NCBI RefSeq assembly: GCF_011604685.1
Contig: NZ_CP050063.1
Coordinates: 4,920,501-4,984,500, forward strand
Direction: 5' to 3'
DNA from: Spirosoma aureum
GTDB lineage: Bacteria > Bacteroidota > Bacteroidia > Cytophagales > Spirosomataceae
DNA: 64,000 bases
Part shown: positions 1 through 6,999 of the stretch, in pieces
Layout of the letters: each line of letters begins with the position of its first letter
How positions within the stretch are numbered: position 1 is the stretch's first letter
The notes under the pieces: model-generated
The model's database searches: none
Told to the model about the DNA's origin: nothing
Seen by the model: the letters and a program-made list of their open reading frames with translations, nothing else
Program-made: the position numbers and the translations under genes

Positions 1-671
1 CCCTGGCCCTGTTGGCGCTATTTGCCTTGTCGATCCTATTCGACTCCTGTAAGAAATCTGACGCTCCTGACGACCCAACCAAAGGATTTACCACGCAAAT
101 TCAGAACATTGTTCCGACTACGATCATTGACGATCTCAGAACACGGGGAATGACCATTAATGAAGGCAAAGTTCCACCGGCCTTAGCAGGTACAATCGTT
201 GTCGCTTCACCCTGGGAATTACTGAGCCCGTATGGTACTGAAGATTCCTGGCAAAAGGGAAAGGTAATCGCTGATTATAAATATAAATTTTATGAGCAGA
301 CTACCGATGGCAAGATCAAGTACGATTACAAGAATGATGGATCGGATACCGGATCAGGCAAAGGCGCTTTTATTTCGGGCAATGGCAATACGTTTACGAT
401 CTTTTCAGAGGATGTTGGCGTATCTAAAACCGTCAATTATAAAACGATCACTGTAATGTCAGGAGAAATTACGGATGCCGGTATAAAGAATTTTCAGTAT
501 GCCTTTGTCTTGAAGGAAAAGACCAATGATGATAATAATAGCGCCTTGATTCCTGTTGGAAAAGGTCGAATTTGGATTGATTCCGATAAACTAGCCACGA
601 AAACAACTAGCTTCCGGTTAGCTGCGCCGGGGGAATCAAGCCCGATAGTCTCCATGTTAACGGCTAACTAA
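1..671 (+). CDS. Secreted lipoprotein, function unknown (5' partial)
   Basis: The reading frame is open to the left edge. The first in-window start would be a TTG at position 12, so the true start is probably upstream. The visible N-terminus is a run of Leu/Ala/Phe ending in Asp-Ser-Cys-Lys-Lys, which looks like the end of a lipoprotein signal peptide with Cys as the lipidated residue. The mature part, about 200 residues, is polar and rich in Gly, Asp, Thr and Lys, with a Gly-Asn-Gly-Asn stretch near the middle. It resembles small beta-rich surface lipoproteins of Bacteroidetes, but I recognise no family. A strong terminator follows, so this is the last gene of its transcript. Confidence 0.75.
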   Translation, partial: LALLALFALSILFDSCKKSDAPDDPTKGFTTQIQNIVPTTIIDDLRTRGMTINEGKVPPALAGTIVVASPWELLSPYGTEDSWQKGKVIADYKYKFYEQTTDGKIKYDYKNDGSDTGSGKGAFISGNGNTFTIFSEDVGVSKTVNYKTITVMSGEITDAGIKNFQYAFVLKEKTNDDNNSALIPVGKGRIWIDSDKLATKTTSFRLAAPGESSPIVSMLTAN

Positions 672-696
672 ATCGATCACCAACACCCTCAACATT

Positions 697-732
697 CGCC
701 CGGTCAGCTCTCGCTACCGGGCGTTTTGTTTC
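697..732 (+). terminator. Rho-independent terminator after the lipoprotein gene
   Basis: A perfect 7-bp GC-rich stem (cgcccgg at 697-703 with ccgggcg at 717-723) and a 13-nt loop are followed directly by a T-rich run. It lies 26 nt after the stop codon of the lipoprotein gene. Confidence 0.8.
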
Positions 733-910
733 ATTCAAAAATGAACTGAAAGCAACTGACTGACATTTAGCAATTGACAGATCAGGTAGGAAATCAGTCA
801 ACACTATTGATCTAGCATTGTAATTAGCTGACAAACAGAAGCTAGCGCCAGAATATGAATATTCCGGCTGAGGGGTTGAGATGAAGCCTCATTAACGTTT
901 TTTGGTTAAC

Positions 911-2098
911 ATGAACAGTACGACACACCGACAATTATTTTTTCAGCACGTTGCTCAGACCTCAGATTTTCCTTTAGCGTTGGAAATTGAACGCTCCGAA
1001 GGCATTTATCTGTTCTCAACGACTGGTAAAGCCTATATGGATCTGATTTCGGGCATCGGAGTCAGTAATGTCGGCCACCGGCATCCGCGCGTTTTAGAAG
1101 CCATTCAGAATCAGTTGGATAAATACCTGCATTTGATGGTCTATGGCGAATACGTGCAGACTCCGCAAACGCAGCTTGCTCACGCCCTGATACAAACCCT
1201 GCCGGCAAGTCTGAATAATGTTTATTTTACCAACTCCGGCACGGAAGCCGTTGAGGGAGCCATGAAAGTGGCCAAACGGTATACCGGCCGAACCGAAATC
1301 ATCAGTTGTTTTAACGCCTATCACGGTTCAACGCAGGGGGCACTGTCGCTCTCAGGCGATGAAAACTTTAAACGCAATTACCGCCCCCTCCTACCTGATA
1401 TCCGGCATATTCATTCTGGCATTTGGGATGATATTGAGAAGATCAGCTCCCGAACGGCGGCCGTCATTATGGAAGTGATCGGGGGCGAAGCAGGTGTTCG
1501 TGTACTCGATCCTGCCTACCTGAAGGCTATTCGCCAGCGTTGCACCGATGTCGGTGCCTTGCTTATTTTCGACGAAATCCAGACGGGGTTTGGCCGTACC
1601 GGAACATTCTGGGCTTTTGAAGGCGTTGGAGTAATTCCAGATTTGCTCCTATGTGCCAAAGGCATGGGGGGTGGAATGCCGATTGGGGCCTTTATTGGTT
1701 CGGCAGACATCATGAGCGTTTTAAAAAACAACCCAATACTTGGGCATATTACTACCTTCGGGGGGCATCCGGTATCCTGTGCAGCTTCCTTGGCAACACT
1801 TACGGTTATTCGGGATGAACGACTTCATGAGGTCGCAGAAGAAAAAGGGCAATTGTTCCGGCAATTATTAAAGCATCCGGCCCTTCATGAAATACGGGGC
1901 AAAGGATTAATGCTTGCGGCCGAATTTGCTTCCTTTGAGGTTGTAAAGCCCGTTATCGACCGCGCCATTGACAAAGGAGTGATCACCGACTGGTTTCTTT
2001 TCTGCAATAATTCAATGCGAATTGCTCCTCCGTTAATTATTACCGAAAAGCAGATTCGGGAAGCCTGTGCCGTAATTCTCGATGCAATTGACGCTTAA
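911..2098 (+). CDS. Class III pyridoxal-phosphate aminotransferase
   Basis: A fold-type I PLP aminotransferase of the acetylornithine/GABA/ornithine class (class III), about 395 residues, a normal length. Visible landmarks are the substrate-side Gly-Ile-Gly-Val-Ser-Asn-Val-Gly-His motif near residue 50, the phosphate-cup Asn-Ser-Gly-Thr-Glu-Ala near 110, the cofactor Asp in Phe-Asp-Glu-Ile-Gln-Thr-Gly-Phe-Gly-Arg near 220, and the Schiff-base Lys in Cys-Ala-Lys-Gly-Met-Gly-Gly-Gly near 250. The frame also offers a TTG at 902; the ATG at 911 is chosen as the simpler start. The substrate cannot be told from sequence. The neighbours are not functionally linked, so it is probably a single-gene unit. 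Confidence 0.9.
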   Translation: MNSTTHRQLFFQHVAQTSDFPLALEIERSEGIYLFSTTGKAYMDLISGIGVSNVGHRHPRVLEAIQNQLDKYLHLMVYGEYVQTPQTQLAHALIQTLPASLNNVYFTNSGTEAVEGAMKVAKRYTGRTEIISCFNAYHGSTQGALSLSGDENFKRNYRPLLPDIRHIHSGIWDDIEKISSRTAAVIMEVIGGEAGVRVLDPAYLKAIRQRCTDVGALLIFDEIQTGFGRTGTFWAFEGVGVIPDLLLCAKGMGGGMPIGAFIGSADIMSVLKNNPILGHITTFGGHPVSCAASLATLTVIRDERLHEVAEEKGQLFRQLLKHPALHEIRGKGLMLAAEFASFEVVKPVIDRAIDKGVITDWFLFCNNSMRIAPPLIITEKQIREACAVILDAIDA

Positions 2099-2102
2099 CG
2101 AA

Positions 2103-2219
2103 CTAAGGAAACACCACGGAGAGTGTTCCTAATACAAGGGCAAGACTGAAAATAATCAATAAGCCGATTAGTACGGTTTTCAATAAACTACCTGGTGGTT
2201 TGGTGGATTGATTTGCCAT
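2103..2219 (-). CDS. Small single-span membrane protein (38 aa)
   Basis: A 38-codon frame with an ATG start encodes a polar N-terminus (Met-Ala-Asn-Gln-Ser-Thr-Lys-Pro-Pro-Gly), then one uninterrupted hydrophobic segment of about 22 residues, and ends Val-Val-Phe-Pro. This is the layout of a single-pass inner-membrane peptide with a short cytoplasmic head. It lies about 110 nt downstream of the carboxylase gene on the same strand, so the two may be co-transcribed. Its stop codon lies 4 nt beyond the stop codon of the convergent aminotransferase gene. No homologue is recognised. The clean head-plus-span composition argues against a chance frame. Confidence 0.55.
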   Translation of the reverse strand: MANQSTKPPGSLLKTVLIGLLIIFSLALVLGTLSVVFP

Positions 2220-2329
2220 ACTCGTTCGTCACTGTTGGTGGAGGTTCTTACACAAAGATGCACAAAGTTTCACTAAGAATACATGGTTGTTCTAGTTTAT
2301 AGCCGGGAATGAGCTGTTTTTCAGCCGCT

Positions 2330-3919
2330 TTATAACGGAATATTGCCATGTTTTTTCTTTGGCATCGTGGCTACTTTATTTTCCAGCATTCCAAACGCCC
2401 GGATCAGTTTCTGGCGTGTCCGGTCAGGCATGATTACTTCGTCAATATAGCCCCGGTGAGCTGCCCGATACGGATTGGCAAACTTTTCGGTGTAATCCTG
2501 TACCTTTTCCTGCAACTTTGCCTGCGGATCGTCGGCTTCCGCAATTTCGCGTTTGAAAATAATTTCGGCGGCACCACTGGCACCCATCACCGCAATTTCG
2601 GCGGAAGGCCAGGCATAGTTGAGGTCGGCTCCAATGTGTTTCGAGTTCATGACATCATAGGCACCACCATATGCCTTACGTGTAATGACCGTAACCCGCG
2701 GAACGGTGGCTTCGCAAAAGGCAAACAGAAGTTTTGCCCCGTTCGTAATTATGCCATTCCACTCCTGATCGGTTCCGGGCAGAAAGCCCGGCACATCTTC
2801 GAGCACCAGCAAGGGAACATTGAAGCAATCACAGAAACGAACGAACCGGGCCGCTTTCGTACTGGCATTTATATCAAGAACGCCAGCAAGTACAGCCGGT
2901 TGATTCCCCACGATACCAATGCTGCGCCCACCAATTCGAGCAAATCCTACGACAATGTTTTCAGCAAAATTCTTGTGAACCTCCATAAAGCTGCCCATAT
3001 CCACCAGTTCCTCGATCACTTCGCGCATGTCGTAGGGCTGGTTCGGATTTTCTGGAATGATGCCATTGAGTGAAGGTCGGGCTTCGTCCTGACCCGGTTC
3101 ATAGGGCAGCATTGTTGGGTCTTCCTCGCAGTTCTGTGGGATATAACTCAGGAGCCTCTTAAGATGCTGAATACAAGCCAGTTCATTTTCGCAGGCAAAG
3201 TGGGTCACGCCCGATTTTGTGCTATGGGTGCTGGCTCCGCCCAATTCTTCAGCCGTAACGCTTTCATGCGTAACGGTCTTCACTACGTTAGGACCCGTTA
3301 CGAACATATAGCTCGTGTTCTCGACCATAAAAATGAAGTCAGTAATGGCTGGGCTGTAAACGGCACCTCCAGCACAAGGGCCCATAATCGCCGATAGTTG
3401 CGGAATCACACCCGACGCCTTCGTATTCCGGTAAAAAATATCCGCATAGCCCGCCAGCGACAAAACGCCCTCCTGAATCCGGGCACCGCCCGAATCGTTC
3501 AATCCGATGATGGGTGCTCCATTCTGCATGGCCAGATCCATAAGCTTGCAGATCTTTTCAGCGTGGGTTTCGGACAATGCCCCCCCAAATACCGTAAAGT
3601 CCTGGGCAAAAACGTAGACCAGCCGACCCTCGATCGTACCGTATCCCGTTACAACACCATCGCCCAGATAATGCTCCTTGTCCAGCCCGAAGTCGCGGGT
3701 GCGGTGCATGACGAATTTCCCGATTTCCTCAAATGACCCTTCATCTACGAGCAGTGCAATTCGTTCGCGTGCGGTCAGCTTTCCTTTGGCGTGTTGACTA
3801 TCAATGCGTTTCTGTCCTCCACCAAGTTCGGCTTCGGTATTTTTTCGGGCCAGAATTTCTATTTTTGAGAGCTTGGCAGTTGAAGTGGAATCGGTATCGG
3901 GACGGGTTTCTGTTTGCAT
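2330..3919 (-). CDS. Acyl-CoA carboxylase beta (carboxyltransferase) subunit, propionyl-CoA type
   Basis: The protein transfers the carboxyl group from biotin to an acyl-CoA, most likely propionyl-CoA, to make methylmalonyl-CoA in the cytoplasm. At 529 residues it has the usual length of PccB/MmdA-type subunits. Two crotonase-like halves are visible. The N-half carries Gly-Gly-Ala-Leu-Ser-Glu-Thr-His, the Ser-Gly-Gly-Ala-Arg-Ile-Gln-Glu-Gly segment and Gly-Pro-Cys-Ala-Gly-Gly-Ala-Val-Tyr oxyanion-type glycines. The C-half carries Asp-Val-Pro-Gly-Phe-Leu-Pro-Gly and a Lys-Ala-Tyr-Gly-Gly-Ala-Tyr motif. The alpha (biotin carboxylase) subunit is not adjacent. The ATG start is supported by a -7 box about 30 nt upstream. 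Sodium-pumping methylmalonyl-CoA decarboxylase cannot be excluded from this subunit alone. Confidence 0.93.
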   Translation of the reverse strand: MQTETRPDTDSTSTAKLSKIEILARKNTEAELGGGQKRIDSQHAKGKLTARERIALLVDEGSFEEIGKFVMHRTRDFGLDKEHYLGDGVVTGYGTIEGRLVYVFAQDFTVFGGALSETHAEKICKLMDLAMQNGAPIIGLNDSGGARIQEGVLSLAGYADIFYRNTKASGVIPQLSAIMGPCAGGAVYSPAITDFIFMVENTSYMFVTGPNVVKTVTHESVTAEELGGASTHSTKSGVTHFACENELACIQHLKRLLSYIPQNCEEDPTMLPYEPGQDEARPSLNGIIPENPNQPYDMREVIEELVDMGSFMEVHKNFAENIVVGFARIGGRSIGIVGNQPAVLAGVLDINASTKAARFVRFCDCFNVPLLVLEDVPGFLPGTDQEWNGIITNGAKLLFAFCEATVPRVTVITRKAYGGAYDVMNSKHIGADLNYAWPSAEIAVMGASGAAEIIFKREIAEADDPQAKLQEKVQDYTEKFANPYRAAHRGYIDEVIMPDRTRQKLIRAFGMLENKVATMPKKKHGNIPL

Positions 3920-3948
3920 GGGGTTGATCGTTGCGAAAGCGAATTAGA

Positions 3949-3956
3949 CAAAGTTA
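3949..3956 (-). promoter_or_regulatory. Bacteroidetes-type -7 box for the carboxylase gene
   Basis: On the minus strand the octamer TAACTTTG matches the Bacteroidetes primary sigma -7 consensus TAnnTTTG. It lies about 30 nt upstream of the carboxylase ATG. A TTG triplet sits 17 nt further upstream, a plausible -33 element. Confidence 0.6.
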
Positions 3957-4030
3957 AATGTTCTTATCAATTCCAACGATTTTATGGAATTTTGTATCGT
4001 TATTTTGACCAATGTTTATTTACAGACCCG

Positions 4031-4732
4031 ATGAAACAAGGACTCTACCTGTTCTTTTTTCTGCTCGTTACGCGATCCGTATCGGCTCAGGATTCGACAA
4101 TCCATTATCAACACTCGACGGGCGTTATTCTAAAACTGGCTCCATTGTCTTTATTGCTCGATCCCGACGCAACCATTCAGGGGGCTGTTGAAGTTCGTAT
4201 CAGTCGTCAAAATTCAGTTCAGGCCGAAATTGGCTACGGCCATAAAGGGTTATCGGTTACAACGGATCAGAAGAAAAACTTTGCGGATTGGTCGATCTGG
4301 CGCTTTCGATCGGAATGGCGTCACTACACCAACCACTACCGCACGAACAATCGGCAAAATATTCACTTTCGAAGCAATTTCCCTCTAGGCAATTACATCG
4401 CTGTTGAAGGATTTGCCAAACAGATCAATGCCACAAAAGAAGGTAGTTATTCGGCACTAAATGCCCAGGTTTCTCAGGAATCCATCAGTCGATTTGTGCT
4501 GGGTAGCCATGTAAAATGGGGACGTCAGATTGCCATCCCCGGTGAGTCAGTTAACAGTCTTTCCCGCATATTGCTGGATCTATACATTGGAGCTGGCTTG
4601 CGTTACGGTATTACGCAAACAACTCCCGATGAACGGCAATGTGGCTGTGGGTTTCTGCCCGATCGCTTTCAGCAAGGCCGTAGTCCTCAGCTAAGCGTAG
4701 CTGCCGGACTAAAAATTGGAATTGGTTTATAG
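4031..4732 (+). CDS. Secreted, probably outer-membrane beta-barrel protein
   Basis: The ATG at 4031 begins a clear Sec signal peptide (Met-Lys-Gln-Gly, then Phe/Leu-rich, ending Val-Ser-Ala-Gln-Asp). The open frame runs back to 3914, but that extension would place the signal peptide internally. The mature protein of about 213 residues alternates polar and hydrophobic residues and has short aromatic repeats, including a Trp-Arg-Phe-Arg-Ser-Glu-Trp-Arg-His segment, as in small outer-membrane beta-barrels (DUF3575-like proteins are one possibility). A Cys-Gly-Cys-Gly motif near the C-terminus may form a disulfide. Function unknown. Confidence 0.75.
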   Translation: MKQGLYLFFFLLVTRSVSAQDSTIHYQHSTGVILKLAPLSLLLDPDATIQGAVEVRISRQNSVQAEIGYGHKGLSVTTDQKKNFADWSIWRFRSEWRHYTNHYRTNNRQNIHFRSNFPLGNYIAVEGFAKQINATKEGSYSALNAQVSQESISRFVLGSHVKWGRQIAIPGESVNSLSRILLDLYIGAGLRYGITQTTPDERQCGCGFLPDRFQQGRSPQLSVAAGLKIGIGL

Positions 4733-4735
4733 CGT

Positions 4736-4761
4736 CCTGAAGTTGAGCTTTCAGGCTTTTT
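4736..4761 (+). terminator. Probable rho-independent terminator
   Basis: A 6-bp stem (cctgaa at 4736-4741, ttcagg at 4750-4755) with an 8-nt loop is followed by ctttttc, beginning 3 nt after the stop codon of the upstream gene. Confidence 0.55.
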
Positions 4762-4796
4762 CGCCGACATTTGCTAAACTACTAGTTGTCTGATCT

Positions 4797-5843
4797 GTGC
4801 GAAAACGTTATCTGGGGCTGATTTTCCTTTCCATCCTTTCTCGAATCACTGACGCTCAAACCCTCGGTGGACAACGCGTTTTTTCGTTTCTGGATCTGCC
4901 CACAAACGCACGTGTTGCGGCCCTTGGCGGGCAGGTCGCTTCTGCCACTAAACCAGACGGCTCGTATCACCTCAATAACCCGGCACTGGCCGATTCAAGT
5001 AGGGATAATCAACTGGCTATTAGCCTGATGCCTTATCTGGCTGCCGCGAAGCATTACACCTTACAGTACGGTCTACCCATCTCATCTGGATTGGCGGACC
5101 GGCATGCCCGGTGGGGCATTGGGTTACAATACCTTAGCTATGGTCAGTTTAATCTGACCGATCCGGCTGGCAACTCGCTCGGCACATTCACTGCCAATGA
5201 CTACGCGCTGAGTCTTACGCATGCCCGGACAGAAGGTAATTTTACGCTTGGTGCAACAATAAAAGCAGTCGGTTCAAGCATCGAGACCTATTCAGCATTT
5301 GGCATCCTGGCCGATCTGGGCGGTATCTGGCGGCATCCCGAACAGGACTTAACCTTCGGTCTGGTGGCTAAAAACGTCGGCTATCTCCTCAAAAATTACG
5401 GGCCTACCGGCGCTGATTTGCCTTTCGATTTACAGGCTGGGGTTACCGTAAAGCCCAAACACGCACCCATACGCCTGACCGTAACGGCTCACCATTTGCA
5501 ACGCTTCGACATCAGCTATAACGATCCCAATTTGAACGTTCGTTATGATCTGAATGGCAATCTGATTTCACAAACGACGAGCGTAACGGAAAAAATAGCG
5601 CGCCATTTGAGTGTTGGTGCCGAACTTCTGGTTAGCCGGAATGTGCATTTACTCCTGGGCTATAATCACCAAAAACGCCAGGAAGGTAAAGTAGCAACGG
5701 GTAGCGGTGGGGCCGGTATTTCGTTTGGCGCTTCCGTACAGGCTCGTGGTTTCCAGCTTACCTATGCCCGATTCTCCTCGGTTCCCACAGCCGGAACCAG
5801 CCAGCTTTCCATACGCATTGATCTGGACCGGTTGCTACATTAA
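4797..5843 (+). CDS. porQ: Type IX secretion system protein PorQ-like
   Basis: PorQ is an outer-membrane beta-barrel protein required with PorU, PorV and PorZ for type IX secretion and surface attachment in Bacteroidetes. The 348-residue product has a signal peptide ending Thr-Asp-Ala-Gln, then the family's opening Gly-Gly-Gln-Arg-Val-Phe-Ser-Phe-Leu-Asp-Leu-Pro and Ala-Arg-Val-Ala-Ala-Leu-Gly-Gly. A beta-rich body with Asn-Asn-Pro-Ala-Leu near residue 60 follows. Length and N-terminal signature fit the family. The start is a GTG directly before the signal peptide; no ATG fits. No other T9SS gene is in view, which is normal because por genes are scattered. Confidence 0.85.
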   Translation: MRKRYLGLIFLSILSRITDAQTLGGQRVFSFLDLPTNARVAALGGQVASATKPDGSYHLNNPALADSSRDNQLAISLMPYLAAAKHYTLQYGLPISSGLADRHARWGIGLQYLSYGQFNLTDPAGNSLGTFTANDYALSLTHARTEGNFTLGATIKAVGSSIETYSAFGILADLGGIWRHPEQDLTFGLVAKNVGYLLKNYGPTGADLPFDLQAGVTVKPKHAPIRLTVTAHHLQRFDISYNDPNLNVRYDLNGNLISQTTSVTEKIARHLSVGAELLVSRNVHLLLGYNHQKRQEGKVATGSGGAGISFGASVQARGFQLTYARFSSVPTAGTSQLSIRIDLDRLLH

Positions 5844-5924
5844 TGATCCTTGAAAAGGTTTTCCCTAATCGCTTCAAGCTCAAGCAGATCAGGACCCTGG
5901 AAAAAGACCCGAATTGGTGCAAAC

Positions 5925-6500
5925 TTAGGTTCGCAGCGATCCAACGTGCCGGTACTTATTGATGAGTACGCCCGTGGGCGTAACCTTCGTGCTGACCAAA
6001 GCCAGTTCGCACGGGTCCACACTGTCTGAAAAAAAACGTTTGCCCCGGCCCAGCAAAACCGGGTAGATCAGCAATACGACCTCGTCAACCAATCCCTGGT
6101 CGAGCAACACCGGCGTCAGTGTTGAACTTCCCCAGACAATCAGGTCATGGCCGTCTGTTGACTTGAGGCTACGAATACCCGCAATGATGTCCGTGCCTAA
6201 ATCCATAAACGGGGCCCATTCCAGGCTGTCCGGTCGGTGGGTGGCGACGTATTTGGTCGCAGCATTCAGACCGTTGGCTATCGGAAAATTCCCGGCTTTG
6301 GGCCAGTAGTCGGACCACAAATCGTAGGTGTGACGGCCAAGCAACAGATCGAAGGGACTGCCCTGTGCCTCTTCAACGGCCTCTAAGCCTGCCGGACTTC
6401 GAAAAGGCATCGTCCAATTGCCATGCGTAAAGTTTTCGTCGTTTTCGTGCTGAATCACGCCGTCCAGCGAGATATGTTCCAGGATTCGGATCTTTCTCAT
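5925..6500 (-). CDS. Dihydrofolate reductase family protein (RibD C-terminal-like reductase)
   Basis: A 191-residue cytoplasmic protein of the DHFR/RibD-C fold. The opening Arg-Lys-Ile-Arg-Ile-Leu-Glu-His-Ile-Ser-Leu-Asp-Gly-Val and the later Leu-Leu-Leu-Gly-Arg-His-Thr-Tyr-Asp motif are typical of the YwjB/YyaP group. The NADPH-site Val-Trp-Gly-Ser-Ser-Thr-Leu and Tyr-Pro-Val-Leu-Leu-Gly-Arg-Gly-Lys-Arg-Phe-Phe are also visible. These proteins are often annotated as dihydrofolate or pyrimidine reductases, but the real substrate is usually unknown. It is a single-gene unit with its own -7 box. Confidence 0.88.
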   Translation of the reverse strand: MRKIRILEHISLDGVIQHENDENFTHGNWTMPFRSPAGLEAVEEAQGSPFDLLLGRHTYDLWSDYWPKAGNFPIANGLNAATKYVATHRPDSLEWAPFMDLGTDIIAGIRSLKSTDGHDLIVWGSSTLTPVLLDQGLVDEVVLLIYPVLLGRGKRFFSDSVDPCELALVSTKVTPTGVLINKYRHVGSLRT

Positions 6501-6528
6501 GTTGTTTGCTATTCGTTTACTGTTTGCA

Positions 6529-6536
6529 CAAAGTTA
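6529..6536 (-). promoter_or_regulatory. Bacteroidetes-type -7 box for the DHFR-like gene
   Basis: TAACTTTG on the minus strand, about 28 nt upstream of the ATG. It is the same octamer, at a similar distance, as the box in front of the carboxylase gene. Confidence 0.55.
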
Positions 6537-6630
6537 AAACGAACGATGTACTTGCATGAGGGGCAATCGCGACAATATGAGGGTGTTTTGTTATTAGTTT
6601 CAACTGTCAATCAGGGTAGATAGATGCTTG

Positions 6631-6738
6631 TCACTGCCTCGTAAAAATCCAATAAACTGTAGATTTCCAGCCATTTGAATCGTACCGGTACGATTCTACC
6701 TTAAACGTCTTCGGTAACTCTTCTATTTCAGCCTTCAT
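6631..6738 (-). CDS. Possible small protein or gene remnant (35 aa)
   Basis: An ATG-initiated 35-codon frame encodes a charged, aromatic peptide (Met-Lys-Ala-Glu-Ile-Glu-Glu-Leu-Pro-Lys start, Gly-Trp-Lys-Ser-Thr-Val-Tyr-Trp-Ile near the end). The codons have the composition of real coding sequence here. A perfect 20-bp palindrome (6677-6696) falls inside it. I recognise no family. It could be a small gene, the remnant of a longer one, or chance. The rest of the 6501-6999 gap is AT-rich upstream DNA with no other feature. Confidence 0.3.
   Translation of the reverse strand: MKAEIEELPKTFKVESYRYDSNGWKSTVYWIFTRQ
6677..6696. repeat. Perfect 20-bp palindrome
   Basis: The sequence GAATCGTACCGGTACGATTC is its own reverse complement. 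It lies in the long gap before the DUF5686 gene and within a possible 35-aa frame. It could be an operator or a structural accident of the codons for Glu-Ser-Tyr-Arg-Tyr-Asp-Ser. Confidence 0.7.
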
Positions 6739-6999
6739 TTTGTTGTTTTATCATGGTTCAGATAGGGGTCTGCGCAGTTCCGATTGTCAGCTATGAAACG
6801 TATTCATTAGCCACAAAAGCTTACCCTTTTAATTATCCTTGACCAGTATTCTCTTGGACAAAATAAAGTAAACGTTTATTTTAAACAAGAATTTAAAATA
6901 AGTGAAAACTTTTTTTGGACTTACACTGTATGTGTGTAGTCAACCGAGTTTACTTCATAGAAATGGGGTTGGCACGCCATTCAACGATTCATCTTGCTT

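Noticed and set aside
902-910. TTG start at 902 for the first aminotransferase
   Set aside because: An ATG three codons later is the simpler start and loses no conserved residue.
2348-3073. 241-codon frame antisense to the carboxylase gene
   Set aside because: It overlaps a strongly conserved gene and has no family features; it is a shadow of its codon structure.
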